Assembly (NCBI GenBank): GCA_004557185.1
Contig: SFEP01000019.1
Span: forward strand, 1 to 37,479
Length of the DNA stretch: 37,479 nt
Source of the DNA: Bacteroidales bacterium
GTDB taxonomy: Bacteria; Bacteroidota; Bacteroidia; Bacteroidales; Bacteroidaceae
Reading direction: 5' to 3'
The position numbers and the translations under genes are program-made. The notes beneath the pieces are model-generated. The model did not search any database and was not told the origin of the DNA. It was given only the letters and a program-made list of their open reading frames with translations. Below are positions 26,635-34,612 of the stretch, one piece after another. Position 1 is the first letter of the stretch. Each line of letters opens with the position of its first letter.

Positions 26635-26676
26635 ACTTGTATGCCTCTAATCTATCAACCTAATCATTAAAACTTT

Positions 26677-29600
26677 ATGAACAAAACAAACGCTTTATGC
26701 AGACGGCTGCTCACGGTGCTTGCACTCGTGGTGGCCATGGTGCTGCCCGCGCAAGTGTGGGCGGGCATCACGCCGGTCAAGCCCAGCGCGGGCGACGGCT
26801 CATCAGGAAACCCGTATCAGATAGGTAACGCGGCCGAACTGTACTGGTTCGCGGCGCTCGTCAACGGCACGCTCACCGACGGCACGGCGCAGAACAGTAA
26901 CGCTTGCGCCATTCTCACATCTAACATTACAGTGAACACGGGCGTGCTCAAAGCCGACGGTTCGCTGGCAAATAAAGTAAGCGGCTTCACAAGTTGGACG
27001 CCTATAAGTACAGACTACGACAGACGCTTCGGTGGTACGTTCGACGGTAAAGGGCACACCGTGAGTGGTTTGTATTTCAACGATGCCAGCGTAATGTACG
27101 TGGGTCTGTTCGGCATTAGCGATCGCGGCACCATCAAGAATGTGGGCGTTATAGCCTCTTATTTTAACGGACAGAGAAATGTAGGCGGCGTATGCGGACA
27201 TTGCTATCGTTACAGCAAGGTTACGAACTGTTTCAGCACAAGCACCGTATATGGCACTACATCCGTAGGAGGTGTATGTGGAGACATATATGATAATTGC
27301 ACCTTGTCGAACAGCTACAATACTGGCATTGTGTATGGTAACAATAAAGTAGGCGGTGTATGTGGAGGAGCACAACATTCTACCATATCAGACTGTTACA
27401 ACACCGGCAGCGTAACAGGCACTGCAAGTACCGGCTATGTAGGTGGCGTTTGTGGTCTCATAGGCGGAAGTACAAGCACAATGAGCAACTGTTATTCTAC
27501 GGGTAATGTAATCAGCACCAGCAAATATTCTGGCGAGATAAATGGATACGTAGACGAAAGTAAGGTAACCAACTGCTACTACCTCGCCGCGTCCTCCAAT
27601 GGATCTAGCGGCAAGACCGCGGCGCAGTTTGCCAGCGGCGAGGTGACCTGGCAGCTCAACGGCAAGCAATCCACGGGAGCCTGGGGGCAATTGCTCGGCA
27701 CGGACAATCTGCCCGTGCTCAACAACACAAACAAAGTGTATTACGGCTACCCCAGTTGCGACGAGAGCAAGGGGCTTGGCTACTATAACACTGAAACCCA
27801 GGCATCGCGCCCCGCACACAGTTTCAATATCCACGGCATCTGCAGCGTGTGCAGCCGCAACCAGCCTGCCACGTACGTAGCAAGCAGCGGCCTGTATGAG
27901 ATAGGCAACGCCGGGCAGCTGGCATGGTTTGGCGCACTCGTCAACGGTACGCTGCCCGACGGCACGGCGCAGAACACGGCGGCCAAGGGCGTGCTCACGG
28001 CCGACATCGACCTCGCGCCCTTCGCCCACTGGACGCCCATAGGCAACGAGAGCAGCAAGTTCGGCGGCACCTTCGACGGCAGAGGCTTCAAGGTGCAGCA
28101 CATGAGCATCACCCGGCAGGGCAGCAACAGCGGCCTCTTCGGCTACGCCAGCGGGGCCACCTTGCAGCACATCAGCATCGACGGCAACGTCACCCTCCGC
28201 ACCACCAGCTACACCGAGGGCTACGGCAGCATCGTGGGACGCATGGACAACTCCACCGTCAGCCACTGCCACAGCAGCGTGAACTTCAGCATCGACACCG
28301 AGATGGACGCCTCCGCCAACTGCATCGGCCACATAGGCGGCATCGTGGGCAAGATGCACGAGTCGGCATCGGCCGTGAAGGGCTGCAGCTACAGCGGCAC
28401 CATCAATCTGGGCAACCACGCCGTCAACGTGGCCGCCGGCATTGCGGGCTACGCCATCAACAGCGAAGTGCCCATCACCGACTGCCGCTTTACGGGCACC
28501 ATACACAGCGACTATGAGGGCGCGCTCATCATGGGCGGCATCTTTGGCTACACCCGCAGCAACGGCAACCTGAAGGTGACGAACTGCCTGCAGGCTGGCG
28601 TCCTAGAAAAGGCCGGCGACCAGTCGGTGAGCGGCATACTGATTGGCCAGATTAACAACGGTTATGGCGCGAACGCCGTGCAGAACAACTACTACGCCCA
28701 CGACGGGCTCCACGTGATAGGCAGCACCACCGGCACACCCACCACCACGCCCGCCACCCTCTGCACCACGCAGCAGCTTGCCAGCGGCGAGGTGACCTGG
28801 CTGCTCAACGGCAAGCAGCCCACGGGAACCTGGGGTCAGCTGCTCGGCACGGACAACCTGCCCATGCTCGACAACACGAACAAGGTTTATTACGGCTATC
28901 AAAGTTGCGACGAAAGCAAGGGGCTGGGCTACTATAACACCGAGACCCAGGAAACGCGCCCCGCACACAGCTTCAACACCAACGGCTTCTGCAATGTGTG
29001 CAGCGGTTACCAGCCTGCCACGTACGTAGAAAGCAGCAGTCAGTATGAAATAGCCAATGCCGGCCAGCTGTATTGGTTTGCAGCACTCGTCAACGGCTCG
29101 CTGCCCGATGGCACGGCGCAGAACTTAAGCGCCAACGCCGTACTCAAGAACGACATTACGGTGAATACAGGTGTGCTGAAAGCCGACGGCACGCTGGCTG
29201 ATGATGTGAGCGGCTTCAGAAGTTGGACGCCTATGGGCACATCCAGCACGAAACGCTATGAAGGGACTTTTGACGGAATGGGTCACACCGTGAGCGGTTT
29301 GTACTACAACAACGGGAATGTACATTACGTAGGTTTGTTTGGTACCAGTTTCAACGCAACAATCAAGAACGTGGGCGTTGTGGATTCATACCTGAAAGGA
29401 AATACATACGTGGGCGGTATATGCGGTTTCTGCTACGTATATAACAAAGGCAGCGTGACAAACTGCTTCAACAGCAGCACCATATCTGGAAAAGAATATG
29501 TAGGTGGCGTGTGTGGCTACTCCTTAGGCAATACTTTCACGCACAACTATAATACAGGCCAAGTCAGTGGCACATATCGTGAAATAGGAGGGCTTTGCGG

Positions 29601-30618
29601 AAGTATTATGGGAGGTTCTTGCGAGAATAGTTACAACACGGGTAGCGTAACGGGTATTAACAACCGGGACCAACTAGGTGGTGTGTGTGGCTATATGGGA
29701 AATACCAGAATTGAGAACTGTTATAACACGGGAGCCGTCAGCGGCGCAGGCAGCGGCCCGATTTACGGTGAACTCTACAACAGCACAGTCACCAACAGTT
29801 ACTACCTCGCCTCTTCAGATGACGACGCCGGCGGCAAGACCGCAGCACAGTTTGCCGGCGGCGAGGTGGCCTGGCTGCTCAACGGCTCGCAGCCCACGGG
29901 AACTTGGGGTCAGCTGCTCGGCACGGACAACCTGCCCGTGCTCGACAACACGAACAAGGTGCTGGCCTGCGCACTGGATGCCACGAACGCCACCTACTGG
30001 CTCACCTACAGCAACCTCACTGCCGACGCCGCCCTGAGCGTGCCCGCCGACCGCGAACTGCTGGTGTGCAACGCCCAAGTGAAGAAGGGTGTGCTCACCC
30101 TCAGTGAACGCGACGACAACCTCGTGGCCAAGGGTGAAGGCGTGCTCGTCAAGACAGACGCGCCCTATCTGAACGCCATGCCGCACACCGGCTCAGTCCT
30201 GACGCCCGCTGCCGAAAACGACCTGGTGGCCACGCCAGCCGAGGCACAGACCATCGTTGCCGACGCGGGCTACACGCTCTACCGCCTCACCTACAGCAAC
30301 GCCACCACGAAGGAAGGCCTCGGCTTCTACCTCGGCGTGTCGGGCAGCAGCAAGGACGGCAGCCAGCTGAAGGCTACGCCGGGCAAGGCCTACCTGAACG
30401 TGCTTACCAGCGAGGCCACTGCGCCCGCCTCGGCTTCGCCCGCCTTGGCCTTCCGTTTTGCCGACAACGACGGCGAAACCACCAGTCTGCGCGGCATCAG
30501 CACTACCGACGGCACCATGGGCGCACCTGCCGCCACCTACGACCTCACGGGCCGCAAGGTGAGCCGCCCCGCCCACGGCCTCTACATCCAGAACGGCAAA
30601 AAGGTAATCCTCAAATAA
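26677..30618 (+). CDS. GLUG-repeat beta-helical surface protein, three modules, T9SS-like tail
   Basis: A 1313-residue exported protein. The signal peptide spans about residues 1-29 (LLTVLALVVAMVLPAQVWA). The body is three related modules starting near bases 26812, 27894 and 29043. Each opens with Y-(Q/E)-I-(G/A)-NA-(A/G)-(E/Q)-L-x-WF-(A/G)-ALVNG and TFDG, and each ends FA(S/G)GEV(T/A)W(Q/L)LNG, then GQLLGTDNLP. Modules 1 and 3 contain many GLUG-type repeats (YVGGVCG followed by NCYNTGSVTG); module 2 is a more diverged variant. Linkers after modules 1 and 2 carry HSFN, GIC/GFC and a CxVC pair, a possible metal or disulfide site. A separate C-terminal domain of about 230 residues ends DLTGRKVSRPAHGLYIQNGK, typical of sorting tails. 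GLUG proteins are thought to be adhesins or surface-exposed; function here is unknown. Confidence 0.85.
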   Translation: MNKTNALCRRLLTVLALVVAMVLPAQVWAGITPVKPSAGDGSSGNPYQIGNAAELYWFAALVNGTLTDGTAQNSNACAILTSNITVNTGVLKADGSLANKVSGFTSWTPISTDYDRRFGGTFDGKGHTVSGLYFNDASVMYVGLFGISDRGTIKNVGVIASYFNGQRNVGGVCGHCYRYSKVTNCFSTSTVYGTTSVGGVCGDIYDNCTLSNSYNTGIVYGNNKVGGVCGGAQHSTISDCYNTGSVTGTASTGYVGGVCGLIGGSTSTMSNCYSTGNVISTSKYSGEINGYVDESKVTNCYYLAASSNGSSGKTAAQFASGEVTWQLNGKQSTGAWGQLLGTDNLPVLNNTNKVYYGYPSCDESKGLGYYNTETQASRPAHSFNIHGICSVCSRNQPATYVASSGLYEIGNAGQLAWFGALVNGTLPDGTAQNTAAKGVLTADIDLAPFAHWTPIGNESSKFGGTFDGRGFKVQHMSITRQGSNSGLFGYASGATLQHISIDGNVTLRTTSYTEGYGSIVGRMDNSTVSHCHSSVNFSIDTEMDASANCIGHIGGIVGKMHESASAVKGCSYSGTINLGNHAVNVAAGIAGYAINSEVPITDCRFTGTIHSDYEGALIMGGIFGYTRSNGNLKVTNCLQAGVLEKAGDQSVSGILIGQINNGYGANAVQNNYYAHDGLHVIGSTTGTPTTTPATLCTTQQLASGEVTWLLNGKQPTGTWGQLLGTDNLPMLDNTNKVYYGYQSCDESKGLGYYNTETQETRPAHSFNTNGFCNVCSGYQPATYVESSSQYEIANAGQLYWFAALVNGSLPDGTAQNLSANAVLKNDITVNTGVLKADGTLADDVSGFRSWTPMGTSSTKRYEGTFDGMGHTVSGLYYNNGNVHYVGLFGTSFNATIKNVGVVDSYLKGNTYVGGICGFCYVYNKGSVTNCFNSSTISGKEYVGGVCGYSLGNTFTHNYNTGQVSGTYREIGGLCGSIMGGSCENSYNTGSVTGINNRDQLGGVCGYMGNTRIENCYNTGAVSGAGSGPIYGELYNSTVTNSYYLASSDDDAGGKTAAQFAGGEVAWLLNGSQPTGTWGQLLGTDNLPVLDNTNKVLACALDATNATYWLTYSNLTADAALSVPADRELLVCNAQVKKGVLTLSERDDNLVAKGEGVLVKTDAPYLNAMPHTGSVLTPAAENDLVATPAEAQTIVADAGYTLYRLTYSNATTKEGLGFYLGVSGSSKDGSQLKATPGKAYLNVLTSEATAPASASPALAFRFADNDGETTSLRGISTTDGTMGAPAATYDLTGRKVSRPAHGLYIQNGKKVILK

Positions 30619-30627
30619 GCAATCCAC

Positions 30628-30765
30628 ATGAAGAAAACATATATCAAGCCTCACACTGAGAACTACGTCATCACCTGCCCGCAGATGCTGGCCGCCTCTT
30701 CCGTCCAGCAGCCCATCTACGAGCCCAACGAAATACCCGAAGACGAAAACGAGGAAATGTGGTAA
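30628..30765 (+). CDS. Small 45-residue peptide of the MKKTYIKP type
   Basis: An ATG nine bases after the GLUG gene stop opens a 45-codon frame that begins MKKTYIKPHTENYVIT, continues CPQMLAASS and ends in an acidic tail (PNEIPEDENEEMW). I recall similar short proteins (MKKxYxxP, then QMLA(A/V)S) being common in Prevotella and Bacteroides next to exported-protein genes, of unknown function. The close spacing suggests cotranslation with the GLUG protein, and a terminator follows 29 bases later. There is no classical signal peptide. It resembles a leader-plus-tail precursor, but there is no processing enzyme nearby. The frame is too short for certainty; the family resemblance is the main support. 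Confidence 0.7.
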   Translation: MKKTYIKPHTENYVITCPQMLAASSVQQPIYEPNEIPEDENEEMW

Positions 30766-30794
30766 TCCACCTTCACCCTCTCTCACACTTACGC

Positions 30795-30833
30795 CAGGAG
30801 GCCCCGGAATGCTCCCATTCCGTGGGCCTCCTG
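30795..30833 (+). terminator. Terminator after the GLUG/small-peptide unit
   Basis: CAGGAGGCCC (30795-30804) pairs perfectly with GGGCCTCCTG (30824-30833), and GGAATG (30806-30811) with CATTCC (30816-30821), around a CTCC loop. CCTGTTT follows. Confidence 0.8.
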
Positions 30834-30848
30834 CCTGTTTAAGAGTCG

Positions 30849-30949
30849 CCACTCCTTTATTATATATAGCGCCCACTTCTTTATTATAATATAACCGCCC
30901 ACCACTCCTTTATTATATATATAGCACCCACTCCTTTATTATATTATAA
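30849..30949. repeat. Four-copy AT-rich repeat, CCACTCCTTTATTATATATA type
   Basis: Copies lie at 30849-30869, 30872-30894, 30902-30924 and 30928-30949, spaced 24-29 bp. Each has CCAC(T)-C/T-CTTTATTATA followed by a variable TATA run. A single similar copy lies at 21832-21849. On the minus strand each copy reads TATAATAAAGGAGTGG. Confidence 0.8.
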
Positions 30950-31163
30950 GGAAAGAGGCAGGCACTGGCCCCACGCTGCTTCTTCAGCAGGCCGCGCGCG
31001 CCCCTCGCCGCGTTGAGCAGCCCCTTGTGCGTTGCAAGAAAAAAGTTTTCCCAAGCGGTAATCTTTGGAGCACAAACCCTTAGCCACGGCACACCCCCTT
31101 TCTGCACAACAAGGCTTGCTGTTTTTACACCTTTGAAAGATGTTTCAATGGTTAATATTACCT

Positions 31164-31171
31164 TATCTTTG
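31164..31171 (+). promoter_or_regulatory. -7 element (TATCTTTG) directly before the HU/SPOR start codon
   Basis: TATCTTTG matches TAnnTTTG and ends five bases before the ATG at 31177, so the transcript would start at or next to the start codon. An AT-rich stretch precedes it; a clear TTTG upstream element is not seen. Confidence 0.6.
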
Positions 31172-31176
31172 CACCG

Positions 31177-32175
31177 ATGATTGAACTTTCACGACATATA
31201 GAAAGCCTCATGCTTAACCACGACTGCGTCATTGTGCCCGGACTTGGCGGGTTCATCACGCAGTATATGCATGCACGCTACATCGCGGAGGAAGGCCTCT
31301 TCCTGCCGCCTTACCGTAGCGTGGGGTTCAATCAGCAACTCACCTTCAACGACGGGCTGCTTGTGCAGTCGTACATGCAAGCCTACGACACGAGTTACCC
31401 CGAAACGGTGCGCCTTATCGACAACGCCGTCAAGCAACTCCGGAACACCATCACCGAGGAGGGCAAGTATGAACTGCACGGCATAGGAACCCTGACGCAG
31501 GGCGTCAACGGCGCCTACGACTTTGCACCCTGCGAGGCCGGCGTGCTTTCGCCCGAACTGTACGGCCTCGACAGTCTGCCCCTCGCCACACGCACGGAGG
31601 GCTTGCAGCAAACGGCCGATGGCGACGACGAGCAGCCCGCCAAGCAGCACAGCAAGAAGCCAGTGAAGCGCTCGCAGAAGGACTACACCATACGCATCAG
31701 CCGCGAAATTGTGAACTACGCCGCGGCCGCCGTGGTGGCCATCGCCTTCTACCTGCTTTGGGCCACGCCCATGCTCACCACCACGCAAACCGAGCGGCAA
31801 ACGGCTTCGGTGCTGGGGCAGTGCCTCTTTGCCCAACCGCAAGCTGTTGCCGTAAATCACACCCCTGTGGCCACTGCCGTACCCACGGCTACCCACACGG
31901 CCAGCGCCCCCGCCAGTCAGAACGCCGAGGCCACCACGCCCGCCACGCCCTGCTACACCATCGTGCTGGCCAGCGCCATCACCCGAAAGAACGCCGACAG
32001 CTTTGTGGAAGCACTGCAGGCCAAAGGCTACGACCAAACCTTTGTGCACCAGAAAGGCCACATGACGCGTGTGCTCTACGGCCACTACGACACCGAGGAG
32101 GCCGCACGCCAAGCAGCCCGCAAGCTGCGCGACCAGGCCGACTTCGACGATGCCTGGGTGATGCACCTGCTCTAA
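31177..32175 (+). CDS. HU-CCDC81 and SPOR domain membrane protein
   Basis: A 332-residue protein. The N-terminal HU-like DNA-binding-fold pair starts IELSRHIESLMLNHDCVIVPGLGG, the recognisable beginning of bacterial HU-CCDC81 proteins, and a second HU-like unit includes KQLRNTITEEGKYELHGIGTL. A membrane helix follows (about 178-196, NYAAAAVVAIAFYLLWATP), then an alanine/threonine-rich linker. The C-terminal SPOR domain, about 256-332 (CYTIVLASAITRKNADSFVEAL, ending DDAWVMHLL), should bind denuded septal peptidoglycan. The family has been proposed to link the envelope or cytoskeleton to division in Bacteroidetes; whether the HU part binds DNA or protein is open. A terminator lies after the gene. 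The ATG is supported by family alignment. Confidence 0.9.
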   Translation: MIELSRHIESLMLNHDCVIVPGLGGFITQYMHARYIAEEGLFLPPYRSVGFNQQLTFNDGLLVQSYMQAYDTSYPETVRLIDNAVKQLRNTITEEGKYELHGIGTLTQGVNGAYDFAPCEAGVLSPELYGLDSLPLATRTEGLQQTADGDDEQPAKQHSKKPVKRSQKDYTIRISREIVNYAAAAVVAIAFYLLWATPMLTTTQTERQTASVLGQCLFAQPQAVAVNHTPVATAVPTATHTASAPASQNAEATTPATPCYTIVLASAITRKNADSFVEALQAKGYDQTFVHQKGHMTRVLYGHYDTEEAARQAARKLRDQADFDDAWVMHLL

Positions 32176-32295
32176 GGGGGAACGCAGCAGCCCCCACGTC
32201 GGCCACGCACCCCGACACGCGCAGCCCCCTCACCTCACGCAGGCTGACAGAGAGCAAAGAGAGAGACTTTTTCCTGTACACCAATACAACACTAC

Positions 32296-32331
32296 GGCGC
32301 GTGCCCCCTGCGACACGCGCCTTTCTTTTTT
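32296..32331 (+). terminator. Rho-independent terminator of the HU/SPOR gene
   Basis: A perfect 8-bp GC stem GGCGCGTG (32296-32303) and CACGCGCC (32314-32321), around a 10-base loop, is followed by TTTCTTTTTT. Confidence 0.88.
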
Positions 32332-32354
32332 CCCACACCCTCCTTTGTGCCATT

Positions 32355-32885
32355 ATGAAGAAGATACGCTGCCCAAAGTGCGACGAGAGCATTCTGTTCG
32401 ATGAAACGCAGTACGAACCCGGCCGCATACTGGTGTTCGAATGTCCCGAGTGCCACAAGCAGTTCAAGCTGCGCATGCCGCAGCCCAAGCCCGCCGACGA
32501 AGAGTCCGCTGCCACGGCCAACGAAGAACAGGAGAACCCTGTGTTGGGTTACCTCACCGTACTTGAAAACGCCTTCCACTTCAAGCAGGAAATAGCGTTG
32601 CATGCTGGCGAGAACATCGTAGGCCGCCTGGTGAAAGGCACCAAAGCCAACGCACCCATCAAGACGGTTGACCCCAGCGTCGACACCACACACTGCATCA
32701 TCACCGCCACCCCGCAGCCTAACGGCACCACCAAGTTTGTGCTGCGCGATGCTCCCTCGAACACGGGTACCTTTCTGCACAATGCCTTGCTGGGCAACAA
32801 GGAGCGTGCCCTCATCAGCGACGGCGACATCATCACGCTGGGCGCCACCACCCTCATTCTGCACACTGCGAGCGAGGCCGAATAA
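32355..32885 (+). CDS. Zinc-ribbon and FHA domain protein
   Basis: A 176-residue soluble protein. The N-terminal ribbon has CxxC pairs at 6-9 and 30-33 (MKKIRCPKCDES; FECPECHKQF), as in MJ0042-type zinc fingers. A linker rich in E, A and P follows, and then a forkhead-associated domain (about 85-172). It has the GR pair in ENIVGRLVKG, the VDTTHC segment and NTGTFLHNALL, which are the phosphothreonine-binding landmarks. It probably reads phosphorylated partners in signalling; no kinase is adjacent, although CotH lies elsewhere in the window. It starts after the HU/SPOR terminator, so it has its own promoter or read-through. Confidence 0.85.
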   Translation: MKKIRCPKCDESILFDETQYEPGRILVFECPECHKQFKLRMPQPKPADEESAATANEEQENPVLGYLTVLENAFHFKQEIALHAGENIVGRLVKGTKANAPIKTVDPSVDTTHCIITATPQPNGTTKFVLRDAPSNTGTFLHNALLGNKERALISDGDIITLGATTLILHTASEAE

Positions 32886-32973
32886 GTCAGCACGGGGGGG
32901 TGCCCGTGCCCAAGACAAGCATTTGCAAAGCCGGTCGCCATTCTCCCGCATCTACCCTCTCAATCATCACGTC

Positions 32974-33405
32974 ATGAATAGCCTACGTCACATCATCCTA
33001 CTGCTGCTCACCCTGGCAACCCTCACAGCCCGCGCCCAGGCCGGCATGGCCGACCAACCCTTCAAGGGGCACTACTTCTGCCGCGAAACGGGGCTGCACA
33101 TGGTCATCGACCTCTACGAACCGACCCTCGAGGCGCCTGGCTTCAGTTTCTTAGGCAAAATGCACGGCTACATGCAGGGCGGCATTTATGGCACATGGAT
33201 GATTACGCGCTTCAAGATAAAAGACAACAAGGCCACACTCCGCTTCAGCAACGACATTGGCTCCGACTCGCAGGACATTGAGTTCTGCCAACTCACCGAC
33301 TCAACCTACAGCTACCGCGCCGTCAACGGCAACGCCATACGCCGCGCCGAAGGCCGCAAACTGGTGAAGGTGACGGGCGAAATGGAATTTGTCAGAGTTG
33401 ACTGA
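32974..33405 (+). CDS. Small exported protein, function unknown
   Basis: A 143-residue protein with signal peptide MNSLRHIILLLLTLATLTARAQA. The mature part is a compact beta-rich sequence starting DQPFKGHYFCRETGLHMVID, with glycine/aromatic turns (MHGYMQGGIYGTWMITRF) and the end VKVTGEMEFVRVD. The overall look is that of a small lipocalin-like or beta-barrel periplasmic protein, but I do not recognise a named family. It is preceded by the FHA gene (88 bp) and followed by a lipoprotein gene (97 bp), all on the same strand. The start was chosen from the signal peptide. Confidence 0.75.
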   Translation: MNSLRHIILLLLTLATLTARAQAGMADQPFKGHYFCRETGLHMVIDLYEPTLEAPGFSFLGKMHGYMQGGIYGTWMITRFKIKDNKATLRFSNDIGSDSQDIEFCQLTDSTYSYRAVNGNAIRRAEGRKLVKVTGEMEFVRVD

Positions 33406-33502
33406 GCCTGCCCCATCATAAAGTTTTAGCATCGCGCGGCATGAGAATGCACGACGTTGGCACTTCGCGCGGCACCTTTTCTACATACCTATCCATTCAT
33501 TC

Positions 33503-33946
33503 ATGAAGAAAAACCTCTTGCTTGCAGCCCTTGTGCTGCTCAGTCTCAGTGCATGCCGGCGCCAAGCGGCAGACAGCAAGGACCACAACGCTGACGGCCT
33601 GCCCGACACCACGCTCACCGAAGGCGTGGCCGACAGCACCATCTACGGCACGGCCTGCGAGTTTGGCATGAGCACGTTCAGCATGGTCACCGACCAAGGC
33701 GACACGCTCTACCTCACACGCACCGCCAACGACGGCACCGACGGCGACATCACCGGCGAACTGATAGAAGGGCAACGCTACGCCCTCACCACCTGCGATA
33801 GCGGCCAAGCCATACGCAGGCTCATCAACCTTACCCAACTTGAGCGGCACGTCAAGGACTACCGCATCAGCAACGGCTATCTCATCATGCACGGCGACAC
33901 CATGCGCATTGCCACTTTGAACGATCGCACGTGCACCTTCGAGTAA
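33503..33946 (+). CDS. Small lipoprotein, function unknown
   Basis: A 147-residue protein with a lipoprotein signal: MKKNLLLAALVLLSLSAC, cysteine at 18, with the lipobox LSAC. It would be lipid-anchored, probably in the outer membrane. The mature part has a DSTIYGTACEFGMSTFSMVTDQGD stretch and a beta-type second half (RYALTTCDSGQAIRRLINL, ending DRTCTFE). Two further cysteine pairs could form disulfides. I do not recognise a family. It sits 51 bases before riboflavin synthase and may be cotranscribed with it. Confidence 0.8.
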   Translation: MKKNLLLAALVLLSLSACRRQAADSKDHNADGLPDTTLTEGVADSTIYGTACEFGMSTFSMVTDQGDTLYLTRTANDGTDGDITGELIEGQRYALTTCDSGQAIRRLINLTQLERHVKDYRISNGYLIMHGDTMRIATLNDRTCTFE

Positions 33947-33997
33947 GGCCTACTCCACATCCTACCCATCCTACACACAACCCCAAATCACCTATCC

Positions 33998-34603
33998 ATG
34001 TTCTCAGGAATTGTAGAAGCCATGGCACGCGTCGTGTCCATCGAGCAAGACAAGGAAAACAAGCATTTCACCCTCACCTGCCCCTTTACGCAGGAGCTGA
34101 AGATAGACCAAAGCATTGCACACAACGGTGTTTGCCTGACCGTGGTACACATCGATGGCGACCAGTACGTTGTGACTGCTATGGACGAAACCCTCAAGCG
34201 CTCCAACCTGGGTCTGCTTGAGCCGGGCGACGAAGTGAACGTGGAGCGCTCCATGCTCATGAACGGCCGCCTCGACGGCCACATCGTGCAGGGCCACGTT
34301 GACCAAACGGCCACCTGCACGGACATTGCCGATGCCGACGGCAGTTTCATCTACACCTTCGAGTACGCCACCACACCCGAAATGGTGCAGCGCGGCTACT
34401 TCACCGTCGACAAAGGTTCCGTCACTGTCAACGGCGTCAGCCTCACCGTGTGCGAGCCCACCGACCATTCCTTCAAGGTGTGCATCATTCCTTACACCTA
34501 TGAGCACACCAACTTCCACGGTATCCACGTGGGCAGCAAGGTCAACCTTGAGTTCGACATTCTGGGCAAATACATAAGCCGCTTGGCGCAGCTCAACAAG
34601 TAA
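33998..34603 (+). CDS. ribE: Riboflavin synthase alpha subunit
   Basis: A 201-residue cytoplasmic enzyme converting two 6,7-dimethyl-8-ribityllumazine molecules to riboflavin. It has the tandem lumazine-binding repeats: repeat 1 starts MFSGIVEAMARVVSIEQ and contains AHNGVCLTVV; repeat 2, from about 96, has GHIVQGHVDQTATC and DKGSVTVNGVSLTVCE. These are the family landmarks and the length is normal. No FMN riboswitch is visible upstream. It is 9 bp before crcB, so the two are almost certainly cotranscribed. Confidence 0.95.
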   Translation: MFSGIVEAMARVVSIEQDKENKHFTLTCPFTQELKIDQSIAHNGVCLTVVHIDGDQYVVTAMDETLKRSNLGLLEPGDEVNVERSMLMNGRLDGHIVQGHVDQTATCTDIADADGSFIYTFEYATTPEMVQRGYFTVDKGSVTVNGVSLTVCEPTDHSFKVCIIPYTYEHTNFHGIHVGSKVNLEFDILGKYISRLAQLNK

Positions 34604-34612
34604 CCTCCACCC

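Larger units (their letters stand above)
25713..26676. other. Intergenic region before the GLUG-repeat gene
   Basis: About 960 bases. Contents in order: porin terminator (25760-25799), palindrome array B (25977-26064), a complex hairpin (26222-26281), a probable promoter (26324-26355) and a long hairpin (26590-26634) in the leader of the next gene. Short ORFs at 26403-26444 (13 codons) and 26492-26650 (52 codons) are present; I do not consider them supported genes. Confidence 0.7.
30766..31176. other. Intergenic region after the small peptide gene
   Basis: About 410 bases. It holds a terminator hairpin (30795-30833), four TTTATTATATATA-type repeats (30849-30949), a GC-rich stretch without clear structure (30960-31030), and the promoter of the HU/SPOR gene (31164-31171). 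I see no gene in it. Confidence 0.7.

Noticed and set aside
26492..26650. 52-codon ORF in the leader of the GLUG gene
   Set aside because: It contains the perfect hairpin at 26590-26634 and shows no family resemblance; probably chance.
27388..28506. 372-residue antisense ORF opposite the GLUG gene
   Set aside because: Alanine/valine/histidine-rich shadow of the GLUG coding frame, without a signal peptide or motif.
33947..33997. FMN riboswitch before ribE
   Set aside because: The gap is 51 bases and lacks the conserved multi-stem structure.
34604..34612. Fluoride riboswitch before crcB
   Set aside because: Only nine bases separate crcB from ribE, too few for an aptamer.
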